64,000 nt of DNA from Rhyacophila brunnea (Eukaryota > Arthropoda > Insecta > Trichoptera > Rhyacophilidae). Positions within the stretch are counted from its first letter, which is position 1; each line of letters begins with the position of its first letter. The translations under genes were made by a program, and so were the position numbers. Below are positions 48,071 through 60,424 of this stretch, piece by piece. The stretch covers positions 1,798,001 to 1,862,000 of the forward strand of contig JAGYXB010000135.1 in the NCBI GenBank assembly GCA_022495005.1. Reading direction: 5' to 3'. The notes below the pieces were generated by a model, which saw nothing but the letters and a program-made list of their open reading frames with translations, made no database searches and was not told the origin of the DNA.

Positions 48071-48107
48071 CAGATATTTGTGCACTGAATGAGCTAACTG
48101 CTTAATA

Positions 48108-48418
48108 GACCATGGTAAATGTGCCGCAGATGCCGTCATGAGATTTTATAATTTTCTTGTTAGACCAAACCAAACCTAACCGTACGTACCCCAACCTAAT
48201 ATTAGGTACCTAATATAATCTTAGTTTGTGATAATGATGCATCAAAATGTATGAAAATTTCTCATTTTAAATTAAGAATTATTGGATCGAAAAGCCTATG
48301 CGCCGAAAAAAAAAGTATATAATATTATTATAATTGTCTATATGGAATAAACTGTTTTCGTAAAAAAAAATATTATAAAATCTCATGAAGACATCTGCGG
48401 CACAATTACCCAGACCAT
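48108..48418. mobile_element. ~310-bp MITE with ~45-bp TIRs
   Basis: The left arm (ACCATGGTAAATGTGCCGCA and GATG, then TCATGAGATTTTATAAT) is mirrored on the minus strand from 48,418 (TGGGTAATTGTGCCGCAGAT and G, then TTCATGAGATTTTATAAT). There is no frame. The target duplication is not clear. The centre contains AACCTAACC and AATATTAGGTACCTAATAT. Confidence 0.7.
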
Positions 48419-48579
48419 ATTTAAAAATATATGTTTGTGTTCCCCTTCTAATTACTATGTTTTCCATAATTTATAATTTATTTCATTAGGTACATGGTAA
48501 GAAAGTATATTTCAATAAGATATTTTAAATAAATAACTTAGTAGGTATAAGCTGTGGTATGTTTACTTAAATAGTACAT

Positions 48580-48840
48580 ATTATTTTAGAGTGTCATGTT
48601 TTCTATCCAACCAAAACTGAGTGAAGCCATTATCACCGACATATTTTCCCCAGATTCAGTTGAAATCTGTTATAAAGTCCGGCCGAAATAATAAAGACAG
48701 CATGTAGAGAGAGAACAGTGGCGTGCAAAAAGCTCGCCGCAGACACAATTAGTTGACCTGCAGATGTCGCCCACTGGAATGGCGACAATTCGCAACAGCG
48801 CCCTCTGACTCGGCCTCTAACGAAAATAACCCCTCTTGTA
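48580..48840. other. GC-richer unique island with CTCF-type core
   Basis: GCGCCCTCTG at 48,798-48,807 fits the core of the insect/vertebrate CTCF consensus, within a non-repetitive stretch (GATGTCGCCCACTGG lies 30 bp upstream). One short match in 64 kb is weak evidence for a bound site. Confidence 0.2.
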
Positions 48841-49879
48841 TTATACTAAAAATAAAACTTTACGTAAACAAACCGCTATTTTTATTTTATGTTTATTTTT
48901 AAATTTATCTCCAAGTATTTTTATTTAGGTGTTTTTATTCCAAAGCAGTATTTAAATGTTATTACACTACACTTATGCCTCGCTATACAGTCGCTCTTTT
49001 ATAATCATGGCGCAATTTCGATTCACCAATTCATTATTTCCAATAATATGCAGTCAAAAATAAACTTTTCGACAACGATAAAAAAATATTGTCTGTATTG
49101 TAAATTCATAAAAGAACTTGGCAAATAAACAATTATTGATCATAGATTTATTTTTATAGGATGCAGAACAAAAAAAATCATCAAAACGTGTATTTTAAAT
49201 TCGACAAATGTCAGTGATGTTTGGAACAACTTGAGCGACAGTTCACTTCGACAATAATGTGTTAAAAGCGTTATCTCAATTCAAACAAGAGGAATTAACA
49301 TCATACTTCAAATTGACCCCGATGAACAACAAACTAATTTTTATGATCTTGAAATAAATTAAACACAATTTCACCTAAAAACTTTTAGATTTTGTAATTG
49401 AATATAAAAATTGAACCACATATTAATTCGAATTGTTATTGAGTTTTTTTTATTTTAATAAACGTTACAAAAACGACATAAAGTAATATATAACTGCTTT
49501 GCAGACCGACAAAAGTTACTCATTAATAACAATCAACTAGCACAGATGAATAAAAATATTTTTCTGGAACAAAAAGTGTCTATAGATGTACGAGTATAAC
49601 GTATAATTGTACATTAATTGATGAAATTATTATTTGCAGATCAAAACTGGACTTGAGTGCTTTTGGCCAGCTGAATAATGTTTTACAAAGCGACTTCCCA
49701 TTGTGCCTGAAATGCTATTTGCAACCAGTGTATACTCACAATTACCACACATGCATACAAAACATGGACCCTCTGTAAAATAGAAGTACAGCGTCATATA
49801 ATATAAAAAACTAAATAATTAGATTTGTGAACAAATTAAGGTATGTGATGCGATAAAGTAAGAAGAAATAATAGCTACA
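48841..49879. other. AT-rich noncoding stretch
   Basis: Nothing recognised. The 79-codon frame at 48,889-49,128 has no motif. Confidence 0.45.
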
Positions 49880-50240
49880 CAAGAAGAAGAAAATCTCCAA
49901 AAGACTGCTGGATCAGTGAGATAATAAAGTTTTGTGGAAGTGCACCCAATAAATAGGACTGAAGGAAATGGAACCAGCATGGGATGGCTTTAATCTTGAA
50001 GGCTTTGTGGGTTTAGAATATTTGCTTTACGTTTAAAATAGACTATGGCCTCTTACAGCACTGTTGACTGGTCTGCACCAACCATGGTGCTAGCAACCAG
50101 AAAGTGAGGCTAGTTGCCGTAACCACGTACATAAATGGTAATGCCTCGGTGTCGCTGTCAACGCGGTTGAGAGTGTGCAATGGACTCAATCCAATGGAGA
50201 TGCAAACTACTAATCCCGCTCCGTCCAGGATTTTGTAAAG
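49880..50240. other. GC-richer stretch, possible old coding or repeat relic
   Basis: Plus-strand text such as LWKCTQxIGLKEMEPAWDGF (about 49,935-49,995) looks protein-like but is not identified. The region lacks an open frame, and may be the end of an old LINE or other repeat. Confidence 0.25.
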
Positions 50241-50929
50241 GAATTTGTAATATATATTATGTTTCTGGTGCTATTTATAATTATGTTTTTATATGTCAAT
50301 TAAATTTTATTTGATATCGCATGATCGATAAACAGTGATATTTCTAAGCCTATTAATAGTTTTATAACGATTGTTTTTCAATATTTGTGAGTTATAGTTA
50401 TTTGATATACCTTTATACTAATATCCGCTATATTGATGCCTTTTCGGAGTTTAAACCGGATCCGGCTTCTAACTACCTTATAACAAGGAGTTGAGTGATA
50501 TTTAGACAGATATTAATATCGTGTTTTATTTAAGTAGTGCAAATGTTAAGGTATGTAAAAAAATTTACATGGTCCCAAATTCCGAGAAATCAAGGTGTAT
50601 AACGATGTGTGCCGGGAACAGTAAATAAGGCACTCGGACCGCGTTCTTTACATTGATTTCCTTTTATATATAAAAAAAAATACTATACACTGTATACTAT
50701 CTGATATGTAAAATATAAACCGATCTCCACCTCCCTTAATTATTCGACCCGCCCCCGCCCGGTCTAAACAATATATTCAATTGCCTGATATAATTTACTT
50801 CTTTGTAATACGATATTCGACTTATATATTGAAAAAAATCGGCAATATATGGAAATATAGTTATACCTATATATTTTTTAAATAAAGCCATAACAACAAG
50901 CACGCAAAGAAAATTATTAAAATGCGCAT
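50241..50929. other. AT-rich noncoding stretch
   Basis: Nothing recognised. Confidence 0.5.
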
Positions 50930-51185
50930 TCAGCTTTTTACGTTACCGCGGCCATGAATGTAACTTGCTTGCAATTGTTTCCGTCGGTCGCTTTGGGCAA
51001 GGATTACCAATGGCGGTGTTTCCGGCAGCGCTCATTACGCGGAACTCTGGCACACAATTATACGAGGGCAGGCCAGAAAACTGCGCGTTAACAGCCACTG
51101 CTTTCGTATTATCATTATTGCAGATTATTCCGGAACATTGGCCGACTGGGCAATCATTGGTTGTGTAGGGATGTGCATCCAACAA
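50930..51185. other. GC-rich unique island, open on both strands
   Basis: About 240 bp open in one frame on each strand: minus 50,943-51,185 (80 codons, five or so cysteines) and plus 50,965-51,168. No domain recognised and no clear splice sites examined. The compact GC-rich block in AT-rich DNA may be a conserved noncoding element or a single exon. Confidence 0.3.
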
Positions 51186-51359
51186 ATTTTACCGATACTT
51201 TGTATCTATAGAAAATATTGACGTTTGGTATAGACACAATGTAATGGTAATGTAAGAAAATATCCTACGTGATTTTCATATTCCAACTCCATTCAAGGTT
51301 ATGCTAACATTTCAAAATGTGTATGTAAGTTTAAGTTATGTAAAACAAACCACAAAATT

Positions 51360-51570
51360 ATGAACTAGGTACTAGAAAAAAATCCCCAGTGGCAGCGCCA
51401 CCAGTCGACATTATTTTCGATGCAGTCAATGTGTACAATGCGCAGACAGCAAGAGAGTGTATTTGTATGCTGTATTGCGCTGCGTTACAGACAGATAAGT
51501 TCAGACAAATTAATATTGCAATTGTTGACAGTTTGCACAACAATAAATAGCGTGGCAATGGCAATGTGAA
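51360..51570. other. GC-richer unique island
   Basis: Contains CCAGTGGCAGCGCCACCAG, an imperfect palindrome, and a 68-codon minus-strand frame with no motif. No repeat seen. Confidence 0.2.
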
Positions 51571-52851
51571 TTCATAATTTATAAAAAAATTAACAAGTTA
51601 CACTTAATAATTCACTTGATTTTATTTGCAACATATGTCCCTGTCACCTGTCACCCGACACCTGACACCTGTCACTCGCAGAAGCCCACTTACCTATACT
51701 AGAATCATTCTATAGTGGTACCATGGGTAATTCGTATATGTTTGGTATCGTTTAACTACGAATTGCTTTTACCGTACCTATTGTGCCACTGTAGAATAAT
51801 TACAATATTCTTAAGTATACCTAAGCATACGGCACTTTTTCAAAAAAAAATTACAACTGCGAGAACGAGAATATAATGGTAGGTATTTAATGACATGCAT
51901 ACAGAGTATCACTGATTTAAATTTGATTTGTAATTATTCTGGCCTAGTCTAACGACTATCATAAATTGTAACATAGTCATGCATAGATCGACCCCATATT
52001 TTTTTTTCCCCAATGCATTGATTATTTATAAATATTAGAGGGGAGAAAACGTCATAAATGCTCATTGAATTTTGCTTTGTTTCACATATGTAGATAAAAC
52101 TTGTATTCATGGCAACATCTAGTTGCGTATTATAAAAGTAATCGATATTTTTTCAATGTAAAAAAATTTCAATATTAAATTATTTAATAATAAAAATATC
52201 GATGTTATGAAAGCTTTGAACGCATCCCTAAATGCGAGGTATTCCCAAGAGCTTTTGCGTGTATTGCATTTCAGGTATTTCTCGCAGCTCCTTTGTGAGT
52301 GATGAATGATTTTTTCCTCCATTCATCCCGAACAATGCCGTGATTTTTCTCATGTTTGTTGTTAGGCGTATTATGGTTCCATCATTAGTGATTTGTCTAT
52401 ACATATATATCGATATCACGAAATAGATTTGCTTTCAAATTAATTGCTCATACAATAGTATAATACAGATTTTCTGTTATGCTGCAAAACAAACAAATAC
52501 TTAATTATATCATTATTTTACTACTTACGTTATATAATACTACAATATATATTATCTGCTTTGATTCATCTGTAACACATGTTAATGTGTAAGAGAGAGT
52601 GACACAGGAAGACAACATACTAAAAAAGGTAAGGTGAGAGAAAACTCTCTCGTAAACGCAATATCTATATTTTTTAAATTAAATGACCCATACATAAAGG
52701 AATCGTTTATTTTAGTCGGGTCGTGAAAGAAAATAAATGATAAAATATTATCATAATAGTTTGACAGACTACTGATCTTGGCAGATGGCACCATCACCTA
52801 GTATTTTTTTCTAATAATATTAACCGAAAGTCAATAGTTTATTACAATTTT
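51571..52851. other. Mostly AT-rich noncoding stretch
   Basis: A short imperfect run of CCTGTCACC/CCTGACACC occurs at 51,641-51,678. Nothing else recognised. Confidence 0.45.
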
Positions 52852-53077
52852 GGGTACTGTTCGGTTATCAGGAATACAGCGGAAAACACATTTTGAAAAT
52901 AACCGATAAACTGGATTATTTGTTAGGTTAACCTAACCAAACTTAACCAAACCTAACCTAACCTAACCTAACCCAACCTAATCTAACCTAAACTAACCCA
53001 AACTAACAAATAATCCAGTATATCGAGTATTTTCAAAATGTGTTTTCCGCTGTATTCCTGATAACCGAATAGTACCC
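52852..53077. mobile_element. Foldback MITE filled with CCTAA repeats
   Basis: Arms of about 75 bp are near-identical inverted copies: left GGGTACTGTTCGGTTATCAG; right, on the minus strand, GGGTACTATTCGGTTATCAG. AATTTT flanks both ends (52,846-52,851 and 53,078-53,083), consistent with a 6-bp duplication. The loop (52,926-53,008) is made almost entirely of CCTAA-type units (CCTAACCTAACCTAACC) and variants such as CCAAAC. No coding capacity. Confidence 0.88.
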
Positions 53078-53224
53078 AATTTTGATTTTTAAATAAGCAG
53101 AATAATTAGGCAACGAAGCGTTGTATTTTAGACAGATAAGTTTTTAATGATATTTTGGCAAAATAACGATTTGATTTGTATTGTTATTATAATTTAATTA
53201 ATATCTACTCGATTACAAAACGAA

Positions 53225-53530
53225 TACTTTTGGACCCATGTTGGAAAAGATAACCAGGAAAGTGAGATACAATAAGAGGTTGTACACCATCTACAGTGCT
53301 CCAAGGCTTATATATATACTAATATATTAAATTACTAGAGCTCAGTTATAAATACAGAATATTTAAAATATATAATACGAATACCAATATGAGAAGCAAA
53401 AATTAAGAAGACCACAGCCGCTAGACTGATAGAGTAAATGGGGACGCGTTGGAGCTACTTGTGGTCCAAAACTGGGAAAAACTTCTGAATATAGGAAAAT
53501 TTAGGAGGAAATTGTAGGAAACATAGTAGG
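53225..53530 (+). pseudogene. Possible LINE relic
   Basis: Text such as KIKKTTAARLIE and GTRWSYLWSKTGKN (53,398-53,480) resembles the end of LINE proteins (R-W-x-x-x-AQDR-x-x-W), with stops. Weak; no catalytic motif. Confidence 0.3.
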
Positions 53531-55697
53531 TATGTCAAATTTTCAAAAGCTAAGCACTATATTTCTAAAAATCAAATAGTCGTATATCAATAACAGTTAC
53601 AATCTAATATCTTAAAAGCCACAACATTTGAAGTCAAATAAAGCTTAGTAGGTAATAAATCATGTACCTAATTTGGTAAATTAACGTGCTGGTACCTAGC
53701 TACTTTTAGTAAGTGCTTACTCTCCATTAAATACAATAAAATTGAAATAGTAACCAGCAATGGTTAAGTTGGGCTTTGTAAAATCATGTAATATTTTTTT
53801 ATCAACCAAGAACTTATATATATTACCTTCTTATTGCTATGCGAAAAAGTCGTTAAAATGCTATAAATCATAAACAATGTGCAGAGCTACATAACTATGT
53901 GCAAAACTTGCCATCTACAAAAAATGTCCGCACATTTTATGATTTACTGCACTAGATGGGGTTTGAATTTCTCGATTTCATACCAGCAGTAAATACAGCC
54001 CATTGTATTTACGTAAACAAGATCGCGTATGGGTAATTAATTTGGAATGAATTAAATAGAAAACTACTGCAGGCGACTTGAGCCTAGAGGTTTTCTTTAT
54101 TTTTATATATTTCTGATCGGAAAGTCAATTATTAAAAGAAATGCCGTAAGATCATGCTTATTTTATAATAATACAATTTAATAGGCAAATAAATCATTTG
54201 TTTTATTTAAATAACTTCAACGATAATTATAATTATCGAGTTTTCCGCTCCGCTCTCCATTCTAATTGGACTGTATGGATCACCTACAAAGTAAAAGGTA
54301 GATCAACAGCGTTAATTTTCAAATTTGATTCACTATAATACCTTCACTTAGATTTAATAAATTGACAGTTAACGTCATTAATATTATATAACGTATAACA
54401 ATAATGAAGGTTCATAATAATATGTAGCCCTAGAACTATTATAGAACTAGAAACCACTGTCTGTCAACGCGGCTTTAGCCAATGTCTAAAAAATAGTTTT
54501 ATTGAATTTAGTATTATTAAAATTTGATTGTTTGTTGCTGAAAATTGTATGTAATATATTTTAACTCATATACGTCTAAGCTTTCAAAACTGTCACGCTC
54601 GAAAAGTTAACACAGCCAAGAGAGGTATTGTTAAAGAATTGCACTTATTGTAACAATTACAACTAACTAAGTGTAACAATTATAATACCTCAATACATAA
54701 ATATGATAAACTACTCAAGATAGCCGACGATAGCGGCCGATAGCAGCCTTGTGTATAGAATAGATGCACTGATTCGCAAAACAACATGTGTTAAATTAAT
54801 ATTTTAATTATTTAAGTTATTTCCAACAATCAACTGAAATACTAATATTAATTTGTATTATACAATGGTTTATGAATGACCAATGACATTAAGCCATTGT
54901 ATGACTGAAACAAAATAATAATATTGTAACTCTACATTGAAATTTAGAAGTTATATTAAAATAAGATTTTTTTGAGATTCTTTAAAAATACTCTTAGATA
55001 GCGTGCCAGAAAATTTCCAATAAAATTTATCGCTACGTAAATATAACTATTTCCTTATTTAGCTATTATTTTCTAATGAGTCCACAAAATTTACTAACCA
55101 ATATTTCGTGATGATATCTAAATCCTACAGCTTAGTGTACCATGCCACAAAATTGTTTTTACTAATGAGCCTCGCCGGTCTACGTTTATTTATTTGGCGT
55201 AGCACCACGTCACGGTCGTAGGCATGGCGTAGGCTTTTCGTAGGCACGTAGAGTCCTCTACACAGTCCACATACCGTGAAACGTGTCGTATAGAGAAAGA
55301 AACGTAAACTATTTAACTGGGGAGCTTTACAGAATCATAACGGCATACATTTGGCTGTGTTATGTTCTACTTTATATTCTTTTCGGCAATGACAAACGAG
55401 AAAGTATTTTCTTTATTGTGCTCATATCTGCGAAAGATAGCACTTTTTTTCCATTAGCACTATTTATATTTAACAAAAGAAAAGCTACAAAATAACTCTT
55501 ACGTTCACCAACAATAATTTATATTTTACTGTAAATTATTTTGCACTCCTTTGGATTAAATTAATTTATATAACACAATGAAATTAGTGACTTCACATTT
55601 GACCAAAGATAAAAGTAATACACCGTTAATTATTAAAATATGGAGATTATACAAAAAACGATATTTTTCACATTTTTTATTTAACTAGTAGACGTCA
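53531..55697. other. Mostly AT-rich noncoding stretch
   Basis: A cluster of CGTAGGC units (three or four between 55,217 and 55,246) is the only local structure seen. The 70-codon frame at 55,283-55,495 has no motif. Confidence 0.45.
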
Positions 55698-55905
55698 CTA
55701 TACGCTTATATAGGGTAACGTACCTGCATACTTTCTCTGTAGTGTTACCTTGAAAAATAATGTGATTAGTAGCCTTATCGTTGGCAGCGATACTTTTAAA
55801 ACTATAAGCTTAGACGGGGTAGCACACTTGCCTGCTTTCTCTGTATTGTTCCCCTGAAAATAATGATAATAATAGTCTTATCGTTGACGGCAATGCTTTT
55901 AAAAA
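55698..55905. repeat. Tandem duplication, two ~104-bp units
   Basis: Unit 1 starts ACTATACGCTTA at 55,698 and unit 2 ACTATAAGCTTA at 55,801. Both contain TTTCTCTGTA, TGTT(A/C)CC, TGAAAA-TAATG, AGTC/GCCTTATCGTTG and CTTTTAAAA in the same order. They differ at roughly a fifth of positions, so the duplication is not recent. Confidence 0.78.
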
Positions 55906-56428
55906 TCTGAAATCAATTGTACGTTTCGGATCCCACACGGATGCCCGATACGCTGATAAATATGGAGGTCTCTTGCACCCACCATGTGTGAATTAAAGGC
56001 GCTCATAGATAAAATATAAACAAAGCACCAATTATCTTTTATTAAAATTACTTATCACTCATATATTATAATAATAATAATATGATTCTATCACAAAGTG
56101 CAACAACGCGATAAAAACACTTATTCCTCTTTGACGATGGATAACGCAGTTTATTTATAATATTTTAAAATAATATTATTCATATTTCTGTCATAATTTA
56201 AATACCCACATTTAAAATTTTATTTCATTGGTTTTATAATAATATATTTATTAAAAAATATATTTTGTTTGTGCCCCTCTTGGGGTTTTCTGAAACCCCC
56301 ATATTTTGATATTTGGCAAGTCAGCATCTCCATCCTAAAATGTTAAGTTCAGGTTTAGTATCATTCAATCTTTATACTTTGGCTTTCCCAACTAAGTCAA
56401 ATTTTATTTTATTATTTAATTATTTTTG
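55906..56428. other. AT-rich noncoding stretch
   Basis: Nothing recognised. Confidence 0.5.
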
Positions 56429-56656
56429 ACAATGCCCGATCTTATTAAAATCATAAATGGGCATCCACGTAGAGATTTGTATTAATAGATTTTTGTTTTT
56501 ACTAAAAAAATAATTTTAGCCACTTGCTCTACCTATTAGGTCCATCTTCTGAACACGAACTAAAAATCAATATGTGTATTTGCCAGTCCCAGGATTCTAA
56601 CCTGGAACCCGCGATATTGTAAGCCGATGCGTCAGCTGCTCGGTCATTGTGGGCGT
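56429..56656 (-). repeat. tRNA-derived SINE, copy 5 of 6
   Basis: On the minus strand: GCCCACAATGACCGAGCAG head, GGTTAGAATCCTGGG-like B box, body GACCTAATAGGTAGAGCAAG, and tail AAGATCGGGCATTG. The anticodon-side wording (CATCGGCTTACAATATCGCG) resembles copy 1 rather than copy 2, so there may be two subfamilies. Confidence 0.85.
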
Positions 56657-56814
56657 TAAATTTCATTATTGTATACGATTAAATAAAAAATATTCATATA
56701 AGCTAATAATATGTTTTACTAAGCATGGCAAATTATTTATTATTGTAGCTCAAATTTGTACATATCCTCAGTATACGACCAAAAGCTCTCGTCAAGTGAA
56801 AACAAACTGTCAGA

Positions 56815-57195
56815 CAAGTAGTGAGGCGTGAAAATTTTACTTCACCTTTGAAAGCCTGCCAGAAAACTGAGGCGCATTTATCAGGTGCGCTAAACGCACT
56901 CGACGATTCACACACAAGCCTCTTTGCAGAGAGGAGGCCTCAGCACAAAGTGTCACAAGTACGGCAGGAGGCGAAAAACCTCTTGCGCTGCCTTGCAAGA
57001 TAACTTTGTAACGCGTTTATCGCCGTGGGTGCATCATTATCGCGCCGGAGTGACATGCAAGTTGCGCGAACCTCCCTCTCGACGCCCGGAAGTGCCATTT
57101 TATTATCGGACACCACCGACATCGCGTTCTGTCGGCTTCCCCGCGACGCGCCTTACATATCAGTAAAAAGTTGCGATCCATTTCCGGTGATATAA
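56815..57195. other. GC-rich unique island, strongest candidate regulatory block
   Basis: Nearly 380 bp of clearly GC-richer, non-repetitive DNA (for example CGCGTTTATCGCCGTGGGTG and TCGCGCCGGAGTGACATGC) in very AT-rich surroundings. Frames of 60-80 codons overlap in several phases on both strands, which argues against one real exon. Candidate conserved noncoding element or promoter-like CG island. Confidence 0.35.
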
Positions 57196-59205
57196 GCTTT
57201 TACATCGTTGGCAGATAATTCGAACCGCATTAAATCTGGTAATAAAAATACTTTGTCCTTTGGTACCTCAATCATAATTGAAACATTATTACAATTGCAA
57301 ACCTATTTTGTCACAGATTTTTTTTATAAACTTATTCCTAAACTAACCGGCTGAAAATGTTATAAAAGATCTGACACATTATTTGTATACTTATTTAATT
57401 TTCTTCTAGGACGTTCCTTCATAGCTAAGAATCATGACCATTTTGAAAACAACTATCTTCTGCACGACCGAAACTTTCTATCATTGTTGGTACTACTACC
57501 CCATCAAGATCCTTTACTTAGCGCTCCAATGCGTATCTCTAGATTATCGATTTCATAACGAAATCTCAAAAAAGGAAAAATTCTTAGCATACATAATAAT
57601 ATAACCGAAAGCTGTTCCTTTACTTCAAATCTCCGGGTTATTTATTTGTTCGTTCTTTTCCCTAAATTCTAGGGAAATCAACACACCAATTTCAAATTTT
57701 CAATAAAAAAAAATATTCTTATATTCGAGAATAGGTACTCGAATCTTGAGAAACGAAAAAGGTCGAGAAACCAAAAACTGTTATTCTGTACTCTGTCCAA
57801 GGAGTTCAAAAAACTCGGTTCCAACACCACATTTAAACCCTTTATATTCTCTTGCTTTCACAGTTCACAACAATCCACAACATTCTACATCAGACTTTAG
57901 AGCCAATGAAAAAAACATACGGTTATCAGTTCACTCATTGTATGCCGTACACCTTCTCTCAGAATTTTTATAATAACAATGGCATATATTATATTGAGAA
58001 AATACTAATACAGTTTTCTTTTCAGACAGATGGAAGCCTTATTCTATGTATTTTTTACTTTTCACCATTACTCAAGTTTTAGTTTAGTTATGTGTATACG
58101 GCAAATATATTTTTCGTTATATTATTGTTATTTCCGTGAAACAAATTCTCGTTGAACAGTACTGGCAATCGGTTGTGCACTTCGCTTGACACGGCAGTAA
58201 CACTCCTGAAAATTCCCACAAAACCTTATGGCGTCTTTGATAATAAATCTCGAAGTACATCACTGATGACGTCATAAAAGTTCAATCATGAAAAATGTTT
58301 ACAGCGCCCTGAAACTTTAAGAACCCTCGCTCCGCTGGAGGAAACATTGTAAGGTGCAGCATACATATATTATCTTGACAAATATGCGAGAAAATATTTT
58401 TGGATACTTGTTTATTCCATTACAACCTTAATTTTACTTATTCAAATTAGGCGTACGATAACATGAATAAAAAAAAGTTTCATATCGGTACTCTAGGCTC
58501 TGAATTAAAGTAAATTTAGACACTTATCTGCTTTACTTACTTACTCAAATAGCCATAAAGAAATTGACGACTAGAATATTGTGACGGATACATAAACATA
58601 ATACGAATTTGAATCAATTATTATTGTAACAATAATATATTATTATTGTTATTATTGTAATAGAACACAAATCGATAATATCCACCATAATCACGACATA
58701 TGCAGAATTATTTGTTTATTCAGATGAAATATAAAATGTATATTTTACGTGGTAATATTTAATCGGACTCATTAATAGAACAAGACTATAATTTTATAAT
58801 GATATAAACGTAAATTTTCAATATGCACTCTTATTGTAATGCAGATATTATAATTATTTTTTTATATAATTAATTTACCTAACCTAAAAAAAATATTTTT
58901 TTAAAAACGGTACATGTTCAAATACGCGCGTTACCATGATCTTACTCCCTACTTCATTTATCGTTTATCAATTTACGGCTACGGCCGTATGTTGTAGCTT
59001 AACCACTGGGGAATTCCAAAAGAAATGGCGTATTTCAAAATAACACTACCTTATTCTTAGGTCAATAATTATTATAAAGCAATCATTATTCGTAGGATGT
59101 TTATCACACTTGAATGGTCAAAAACATAGCTTATAATTAGTATCTTTAGAATTATCTTCAAATATGTTAATCTTGTCCATTTTTTGAATAATAAAATGCC
59201 TAATT
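57196..59205. other. Noncoding stretch
   Basis: No gene recognised. The patch at 58,140-58,350 is less AT-rich. Frames of 75-76 codons at 57,746-58,082 have no motif. Confidence 0.45.
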
Positions 59206-59586
59206 CTTGTGAAATTTGGGATCACAGAGATTATCAATATAATTTTTTATCCTAAATGTTTCACTATAATAATGTCAATATAAATTATACTGATGGTTTT
59301 ATAAATGCGTTCAAAAATTAATAAATGTATAAAATCTTAACACCACTGCACAGTTATGTACTGAAATATGACTATATTCTAAAACATTAGAGCGAGAGGT
59401 TTAAAAGAATACTATTTTATGTAATAAAAATACTTTATGCAGTCATCAAATGTTTAAAATAAATATAAAGGAGAATAAGGCTTCAAAATTATATAAATAG
59501 ATTATCTACAACGTTTAAGGAATGTCCAGGGTTATGCTCTGAAAATACTATAAAAGCTCCATTTTGACCTACGCTGAGCATGTGGG
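59206..59586 (-). repeat. ~380-bp dispersed repeat, copy 2
   Basis: Inverted copy of 24,455-24,836, with the same abrupt ends (CTTGTGAAATTTGGGATCAC at the left, CTACGCTGAGCATGTGGG at the right). This copy is free of the TIR element that abuts copy 1. Confidence 0.8.
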
Positions 59587-60193
59587 CCCTTAGCATTTAT
59601 TTATTAATGTGGCTAGTACTGCAATGCCTGGATGGCGGTAATAATAATTATGGAATTTGGTGGGTATGGAATTTATATGGGATTTACGCTACCATAATTT
59701 GCCCAAATACATAAGTTTTTTAAATTCTACATTTTTATGATAATGCTGATAATAGATGCGTTTAGCTACAAACTCATTTTCAGATTGATTTATTTAAAAA
59801 CCATTACAATGGAATACTATCTATATTTTATAAAGTTAATACTAATAACTCACTGTGTTTTATACTATTCCATGAGATCAGTTTCGTCATTCCAGATGTC
59901 GCTTTCGACATGTTCAATCTACATCTACTTATGGTATGTATACCTACAGTTGACTAAAATTTATGTTTGCTACTATTTAAATACAAGAAAATATTATCTC
60001 TATTTAGTTATTTTACGGCTATATGTATAAATACATACCGTTGGTAGATAATATAGAACCTAAAGGTGCCAAAGGATGGAACACGAATCACGTTTGGAAT
60101 AGTACAAAAATCTCATCAATTAGAATAATAATATAATTCTAAGATTACGTGTGTTAGTTACTTACTATTCAAAATAATTAAGATATTTTTTCC
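59587..60193. other. AT-rich noncoding stretch
   Basis: A 97-codon frame (59,737-60,030) is Tyr/Ile/Leu-rich without motif; probably chance. Confidence 0.4.
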
Positions 60194-60424
60194 GACCATG
60201 TCCGATCCTAATAGGATCATATGGGCCTCCACAGAGTAGAGGTTTGTATTAACAGATTTTGTTTTTTACGATAAATGGATGTCAGCCACTTGCTCAACCT
60301 ATTAGGTCCATACCCTAACTCACACACAAATTTAAAAACAACATGTGTACTTGCCAGACCCAGGATTCGAACCTGAAACCCACGGCGTAATAGTCCAACG
60401 CTTAAGTCGCGCGGCCACCGTGGG
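60194..60424 (-). repeat. tRNA-derived SINE, copy 6 of 6
   Basis: On the minus strand: CCCACGGTGGCCGCGCGAC head, TTAAGCGTTGGACTATTACG, B box GGTTCGAATCC, body GACCTAATAGGTTGAGCAAG and TGACATCCATTTATCGTAAA, tail TAGGATCGGACATGG. It is close to copy 2 and so among the younger copies. Confidence 0.9.

Noticed and set aside
48798..48807. CTCF insulator site
   Set aside because: Kept only as a low-confidence note: a single 10-bp core match is expected by chance in long sequence.
59737..60030. 97-codon plus-strand frame, possible membrane protein
   Set aside because: Hydrophobicity comes from TAT/ATA/TTA codons in AT-rich DNA; no start context or homology seen.
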